Source: Sweltsa coloradensis
Taxonomy: Eukaryota; Arthropoda; Insecta; Plecoptera; Chloroperlidae
Length of the DNA: 64,000 nt
Assembly (NCBI GenBank): GCA_024449915.1
Contig: JAMZAV010000359.1
Span: 248,001 to 312,000 of the forward strand
Direction of reading: 5' to 3'
In this document: piece after piece, positions 57,736-64,000 of the stretch
How the letters are laid out: each line of letters starts with the position of its first letter
How positions within the stretch are numbered: position 1 is the first letter of the stretch
The notes under the pieces: generated by a model
Databases searched by the model: none
What the model saw: the letters and a program-made list of their open reading frames with translations, nothing else
Told to the model about the DNA's origin: nothing
Position numbers and translations under genes: made by a program

Positions 57736-59849
57736 TTTGTGTGTGACACCTTTGTTACCTAATTCCTAGTGCATTGTGGGTGCTCGATTCTGCCACACAA
57801 GGCAAGAAATACCTCCGGGTTCTGCGATAGTGCGTGGCAGGGCAGGTGTATCGGAAGTCAGCTTTAAGTTTAGTCACGCGCGTGGCTCGAACATGCGCCT
57901 CGGAACGGTAGAGGTGGATTATGAATGAAGACGTCTTCCATTCATAGAGGGCTGTGCATGGGGATGTTGCCTCGAGCTTTAGCAGGCGGTGACCCTCGAG
58001 ATCCAGACACGCCCCCTAGATTTACACACACGATTAGATGGGCGTAACTAACAAGACCGCGATCCAAATTAATTTCCTGCCTCTATGACTACGCAACTTA
58101 ATTATACTGCTTGAGAGAAACCAAAATTATTCACCGGGCAAAAAATAAGGCAGATGCTAAACAGTATAAGGTGTGGAGCAATTTTTTTCAGTTTTTTTCA
58201 AATATTTTTTAAGTAATACGGGAACAAGTTTCTCAATAATTCGATTTGTCAATCGACAATGTTTTGAAATCGAATCAATGATTTTTTTATTACCAGCGCC
58301 ATATTTTTTGCGCTAAAAGCATGATGGGAAACAGTGGGCTTAGCACGCTGACTGTCATATACCCGGGTGTGTGGCGAACTGTGTCTTCCACACAGTCGGC
58401 CGCACAGTCCGACACAGAGTCGAAACCTCAGTGCTTTACGTGCGATAACAGACGTCGCTGTTGATACTGGAATCATCTAAAACCCTTAAAATATAAATCA
58501 CAACTCTTGTATTATATTATTTATGTTCGTAAATGTAGACCATTTAGACTAGTACAAGTTTATCCCTATGTCAAGCCAAGCCTAACTCTCATCTCACTCA
58601 CGAAGCCAACAGGCGTAGTGCTGTATAACTTAAAAGTGTGTCATATTGGGGTTATCACACTGATAGCATCGTTGAGGCGACTTTATTGACGGTTTATTTC
58701 TCTAAACTGATAAGTTCCTGACCCTCATTCTTGTCTTGTTGCGTGTGCGTGTGCTATGACGGATGTTCATATATTTTGCTCAGACGATATATTATTATGA
58801 TCGTTAAGTTGTTCGTGCATTTATAAATGTATTATATTCATAGCTGGATGTGTAAATGTGCGTGTACTTATTACATGCGTTTGCTTGAGTTTGTGTTTCG
58901 TCACAGTCTGTGGATATTGACGGTGCGTGTATTGTGCGTGTATTGTATAATGTACGTATTTGTGTGAATGTTTATATTAATACAATTGTTTTGTGCGAAT
59001 GTGTGTTTGTGCATATGTGTGTTTATTAATCATTTTCGCCTAATCGTATACTAATGGGTACTTGTGTGCGTGTGCGTGTGCGTGTGTCGCTAAAGCCCGC
59101 CAGCTTAAGGGGTTATTGCTCGCTGTTTATTGTGATTACTGCGCCGGATATGTTGTTTTTATTAGGGTCGACACAAGTTGAGAGGTGCTGCAGTCGACCC
59201 TGCATGGTTCATGATAAATACACATGCTATTCGGTTTTTTAAAAACAATGTATACAAATCTGAAATCTATTACATCACAATAACATAATTTTAAAAAAAA
59301 AAAATTAACAATCAAAAATCAAAAATACTTGAAATCAAAAATAAAGTTTAGTAGAGTTTTAAATTGTAATTAATTAACTGTATTAATCTTATTATACCTT
59401 CTTATTAAAAAAGTTGATTAAATGCCAAGCACTATGTTGAGGACCTAGACCAAAATCATGGACACCCATGTAGTGCAATGCTACCAACTGCGTCAAAACA
59501 CGGCGTCGGTCAATGCTTTCATGAAATATAATGGCAACTTCCCGCGTTTCCGGTTTGTGTTCCACGAACATTTCGTGCGATTGTTCGTCAAGTGTTTTCA
59601 ATGAATTCACTCGCGTTTAAACCGACAACTGTAGTTCATTCACAAACTCTCGTATCGATCAGTTAGTTGGGACTTTGTGCGGTTCGCGACACCAGGAATC
59701 TGGATGCGATCACATGGAGGAAATAAAATCATAATAATATGCTGATAAACTTCTTAGGATGGAATTCGATGGAGATTGCCGTTGTCCTTCGTTTCTATAT
59801 ATTATTTTAGCGTCTAATTGACTGCAATTAATTATATAATTCCATTACA
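57736..59849. other. Unique stretch with a CpG-rich patch and a GT-rich tract
   Basis: 57780-58030 is CpG-containing and holds the palindrome at 57921-57945. 58730-59090 is rich in GTGTGT/GTGCGTGT. A 72-codon minus-strand frame at 59392-59610 (residues include REVAIIFHESIDRRRVLTQL) has balanced composition but no recognisable domain and no ATG start. Confidence 0.25.
57921..57945. repeat. 25-nt near-perfect palindrome
   Basis: ATGAATG pairs with CATTCAT and the centre AAGACGTCTT is self-complementary; a single bulged C at 57938 breaks the symmetry. This gives a 17-bp-equivalent stem. It could be a dimer-protein binding site or chance. Confidence 0.6.
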
Positions 59850-60623
59850 CTAGGAAAACGCTTAAGTCCCGCCGCGTTGTTGGATGAGCGTAATTGGTGC
59901 ATTGAGTTGTTAAGTGTTATGCGGATTTTCTGTTGTACTGTGAAAAAATCATTACTTAGTTGATTTTTTTGAAATTAATTTAAATTAAATAAAAAATAAA
60001 CTTTAATTTTAATTTTTTTTAATTATTCGTAATTTAAAAAAAGAAAAAAATCGTAAAATTGCGATTTTCATAACAAATAATTTTTCGATTGCGCTCAGAT
60101 TTCACACGAATATATAAGTTCATTAAATTAAGGTTATGTGAAAAATTATTACGATCGGATAAAGCATGTAGGTGCTATAAGCCAAAGAAATTTGAAAATC
60201 AAAAAAATTCCAAAAATTGCGATTTTGTAAAGAAATTTATCTTTCGATAACGCTCAAAATTCACACGAATATATCAATTCATAAAATAAAGGTTGTGTGA
60301 AAAAATTATTACAATCGGACAAAGCATGCAGGTGTTATAAATCGAAGAATTTTGTTAAAAATCGAAAAAAATCGTAAAATTGCGATTTTCATGAGAAATA
60401 ATTTTTCGATCGATTTTTCCCCCCGTGCAGTTCTTTGTTCAGAGATTTCATAGACCTCCATAAAATTTCATCGCAATTGGAGTATTGGTTTAGCCGGAAT
60501 CGTGTTCACAGACACACAAAAATACGAAAAAAAGAAAGAAAAAAAAAAACATTCCGGATTTTTTTCTCCAGTGTAGTGAAATGGAATCTTCGCTTCGCTC
60601 GCTACGCTCGCTACGCTCATCCA
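59850..60623 (-). mobile_element. Complete HINE, 774 bp, type I 3' end
   Basis: Element sense is minus. 5' TGGATGAGCG at 60614-60623 after T, with an extra GCGAGCGTA duplication next to it. 3' CTAG at 59850 followed by T; subterminal copy at 59881-59890, 30 nt inside; intact hairpin arms AACGC/GCGTT. About three internal tandem repeats are marked by GCGCTC at about 60091 and CGCTC at about 60251. It is the best-preserved long copy with its counterpart at 28631. Confidence 0.78.
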
Positions 60624-61021
60624 AATTACATTCATAGAAAAACCAACGATATTACAGCAATCAATATAATTTATTTTCTTGTTTCTTTTCATTCAAAACG
60701 TCAGTAAAATTCGTTCTTATTATTTTTTTAACGGTGCTGATACGTGTCTATTTTGAATCAATTTGCTTCTATCTCATCATCAATCTCTTGCTTAATTTAT
60801 CATCAGAGTCGTATATGGGAATGTTCTGGAAATAGGCGAGGAACGGGCATGGCTATCGAACCTGCATAGGGTTGTATTATTAATCTAAATATAATTTTGT
60901 TTAAAATATTTTTCTTTATTGTTTTCATGATTATTTATCATTTAAGATTATAGATGTGTATTTACTTTGTATTTTTTTCAATTCGCCGCCCCTCGCTAAA
61001 CGATGCACGATAATGTGCGCT

Positions 61022-61228
61022 CTCCAGAGCCCTCCAGACATATCCCGTCTGTCCCACTTCGTAACCAGGAACCGTACAACACTTCCCAGACTCCAGAGCC
61101 CTCCAGACATATCCCGTCTGTCCCACTTCGTAACCAGGAACCGTACAACACTTCCCAGACTCCAGAGCCCTCCAGACATATCCCGTCTGTCCCACTTCGT
61201 AACCAGGAACCGTACAACACTTCCCAGA
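61022..61228. repeat. 69-bp tandem repeat, three near-identical units
   Basis: CTCCAGAGCCCTCCAGAC starts at 61022, 61091 and 61160, an exact 69-bp period with no visible differences. As 69 is a multiple of three, several frames on both strands stay open across it; none has recognisable similarity. Identity of units points to recent duplication. Confidence 0.93.
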
Positions 61229-63617
61229 ACGATTGCGCTAATCTGTGAGCAATTAAATAAAAAACAATGAGCAAAATCTATTGTTTACCATGATAAGGGC
61301 GGCGTGGTGTCTTTCATTGAAGAGTAACGACCGGCTTTAGATGACTACATGGCACAGTTTTCGGGGACTTTATAACACAGGCTCCGGAATCACGTATCTA
61401 TAAGTACTGGTCCCCTATACTGCTTGAGGTACTGACACGTTTTTTAAGACATAGTTTGTGATTTAGGCTGAGCCTGTTAGGCCTGTTAGGCTAAGTGGTC
61501 AAGACACCGGTGACTGTCACCGTGATGATCATGGATCCGTCAAAATAACACTTTTTGTTGAGACACACATCCCCAAAATGTTGGTTTTCATTCATATCAT
61601 ATTCTTATTTTCAGCGATTGCTTTCGTAAGCATCGTTGTTTAAAAATCCGTTATTTTAGTTTCGCCTAAAATAAATAAACACTATACTTATTTGAAAATG
61701 ATTTTGGTGGAGGTGCCGGGTAGACTCATTTCTATATTTTTGTTTGTTTTCATAAATGCAATAAAAACAGTTATTAAACAAATTTCAAAATATTAATACT
61801 GCAACAATGTATACAATAAGACAATATCTCCTAGAATACGTTATTTTTAATGTATTTTTTATAAAATGAGAAATCAAATGAATGAATTAAAATAAATAAA
61901 ATGTGTATAAAATAAAATACAGTTATAATTTCCAACATATAATTGCCGCCTTTCACATCACGTTAACATTGAGCAATATGTTTTTAAAAAAAGCCAAACT
62001 TGTAGAATGCTAGAAAGTAGAAACATGGTAGTAGGCTCTCAAACAGCGGGTATGTATTTTTACTTGGATCGCGAAGGCAAGAATACAAAATATGTATCTT
62101 CCCTCTCTCAAATCATTTATTGTTTATTCGCAAGTTCACTGGACAGGTGGTATTGTTGTCTTTGGACTCAACAACCATTACATAAACTTGTTATCCAAAC
62201 TGCGACCTTCCTTATTATTATCCATCCTACTTGCTAATCAGTCAAATCGTTATCAGTCTAATGTGTTCTAATATTCGGAACAAAGAATTGGGTTCGCTGA
62301 CCTTGGGCGGGATCGATTGAACCTGACGACAATTTGAAACAATTATTTTGGTCATAAAAATGTACTGGTTCCCATAAAGATGGCTGGTACCTGATAGCAC
62401 ACACACTTTTAACAATGCACTTGCCGTCTACTAAGTGCTGTTGACAGGACCTTTAAACATGTAGCAAAACGTCCAATAAGAAATGTATTATGTTTGTTGG
62501 TCGGTTTGATTGCCACGATCATTATTCTTCTGATTTAGTCGAGAAAGTTTTCAATACTTTCCCTTTCTCGGTCAGTATTTATTATTGTTCCAAACTAAAA
62601 CCTGCTCTTTTGAGGATATTAGCTGGTTATAAAGTATCACATCAATGTTTCTAAGTAAATATAGCAACAATTCCCTCTTACACTTTGTGTCATAAAGTTT
62701 TCAAGATTGTTAATTAAGAGTTCTGATCGATCTACCTCTTGGCTACCTACCAGTACAGTCACCCACACCTACACCTGAACCCAACTCATACTACCACAAA
62801 CCATATACGTTACACAAACCTAAACCTGCACCACTATTACCTCCATAGGATTTCTAAATATGGCCAAATTGGATTTAGAAATTGTTAATGGACCTTTGAT
62901 TGGTTGGGAGTGTTATTGACCAATTTTAATTTTGCTAAATGCTGAAATGTAGCATTTTTCTGATTTGCGCTAAAATATGGTATTTGGCTAATTTGAGTTA
63001 ACAATCTTAAAATTTATAGTCCTTTTCCTGCAAGATTTAGGCACTGGGTCAAATAGTTTGAAGTAAAACGCGATGTTTATTTTAGAAAATCTCTAAAAAG
63101 TGATGTTTCTATGACCATTTGTGGATTCATTTTAATCAATACAAATTTCTCTGTAAATTACTACAGAATACAAAATTCATTCTATTTTCCCGGGGTCTTG
63201 TATAATTTGATGTATTTGTCTGCATCACCTTGAACATAAAAAACTATAAACAAATGTGGGTCAAACACATCCCCCCACTCCGAGCTCGGTTTCAGTTCTT
63301 TCTGTGTACAGACGTGTGAAGATGGTCCTATCGTGTCCCTCGCCCCCGCTCACCGCAGTATTGATAACGAGCGTGATAGCCGAGGTGTGATCAATGAGGG
63401 GTCATCGAGGGTCATCGCAAGGGTCATCGACCCCGGGTTGCGTGCTTGTCCCAGATTCACACAGCTCAGTTTCATTGAGGAGACGCGAAGTGAGAGTGTT
63501 TCAATTAGGAGCCAATTAAGATATAATAAGATACGCATGCAGGTAGACTTGCACTTCATGCGTTTCTTATGGGATATTCGCTAATAGTAGAGTATTTTAT
63601 TTTGTAATATAGGTTTT
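61229..63617. other. Non-coding stretch, includes the 18-mer at 61705
   Basis: Mostly AT-rich. A moderately GC-rich patch at 63270-63460 contains GGTCATCG three times within about 35 nt. No gene was recognised. Confidence 0.3.
61705..61722 (+). repeat. Dispersed 18-mer, 17/18
   Basis: TGGTGGAGGTGCCGGGTA preceded by GATTT. The flanks are not similar to the other loci beyond the short preceding T run. Confidence 0.7.
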
Positions 63618-63683
63618 CACCTACCTGGGCTCGAACCTAGTTCAGTTCATCATACTCTACGTAATCCTGACAATTGATCTACC
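63618..63683 (-). repeat. tRNA-like sequence (family T), diverged copy 4
   Basis: On the minus strand: GTAGATCAATTGTCAGGATT, ACGTAGAG in the anticodon-arm position, and CTAGGTTCGAGCCCAGG as a T arm with only its outer pairs intact. It keeps the TACGTA core of 10410-10478 but has a different acceptor end. Confidence 0.35.
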
Positions 63684-64000
63684 TAATATCTAATTTCGAA
63701 TTTTCTTTTCTTTAACTATGATCCTCCCAATGCCTAAATTCTACTACTAAACATCCCATGTTTTCTTAATCTTACTACTACAATTCTTGTAACTAAAATA
63801 TATTTTTGTAATTATTCTAGATTTTTTTTTGTGTGTAAATAATAAATAATAAATTTTCAAATTATTTTTTAGAGTCACAATTACAATTACAATTATAATA
63901 GTTGTAGTGTAATATTATTGATAACAATTATTTTTATAACTGTTGTTAATATTATCACACTGTTTTATGCATTACTAGCCAGTTATACGCCCAGACAGCT

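Overview
The window looks like intergenic or intronic DNA from an animal nuclear genome, most likely an arthropod and probably an insect. That assignment is an inference from texture: AT-rich sequence, abundant simple repeats, tRNA-derived SINEs, many short non-autonomous DNA transposons, a decayed non-LTR retrotransposon, and no operons or bacterial-style genes. I found no protein-coding gene that I can name. Apart from a LINE reverse-transcriptase remnant and a few coding-like fragments on the minus strand near 51-52 kb, the open frames are short and look like chance or repeat-driven frames. No intact rRNA or tRNA gene and no CRISPR array was seen.

The most coherent content is a set of about ten Helentron-like (HINE / Helitron2-type) elements of 250-780 bp at 749, 1266, 5831, 7744, 9199, 12097, 16952, 28631, 38462 and 59850. 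They share a 5' end TGGATGAGCG (or TGAGCGAGC), the inverted copy of that end placed about 30-38 nt inside the 3' end, a small hairpin, and a terminal CTAG. Nearly all sit between two T residues. A related but divergent pair lies at 48.7-50.0 kb.

The second theme is an 18-nt motif, TGGTGGAGGTGCCGGGTC, found at ten loci on both strands. It reads like the complement of a mature tRNA 3' end including CCA, closest in memory to tRNA-Ala, so it resembles a retroelement primer-binding site. Several copies lie in the middle of short hAT-like MITEs, one of which (18191-18498) has a perfect 8-bp target duplication. At 22012-23062 the motif begins each unit of a 52-bp minisatellite of about 21 units, itself inside a hAT-like element.

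Layout: 0-2 kb, palindromic MITE remnants and two HINEs; 3.4-4.3 kb, a CpG-containing promoter-like region with a splice-donor-like site; 5-17.4 kb, HINEs alternating with tRNA-derived SINEs, including a tandem tRNA-like array at 13.7-14.0 kb; 17.5-23.3 kb, hAT-like and TA-flanked MITEs and the minisatellite; 24.0-24.8 kb, a degenerate GACATA-rich tandem tract; 25.8-29.4 kb, a SINE and a HINE; 29.4-35.7 kb, mostly featureless; 35.8-37.2 kb, a 5'-truncated LINE; 39-48.7 kb, mostly featureless; 48.7-53.4 kb, divergent repeats, coding-like fragments and two more hAT-like MITEs; 55.6-61.3 kb, three minisatellites and the last HINE.

If this is part of a gene, it is a long intron or flank. The only promoter or first-exon candidate I would test is at about 3.7-4.24 kb on the plus strand.
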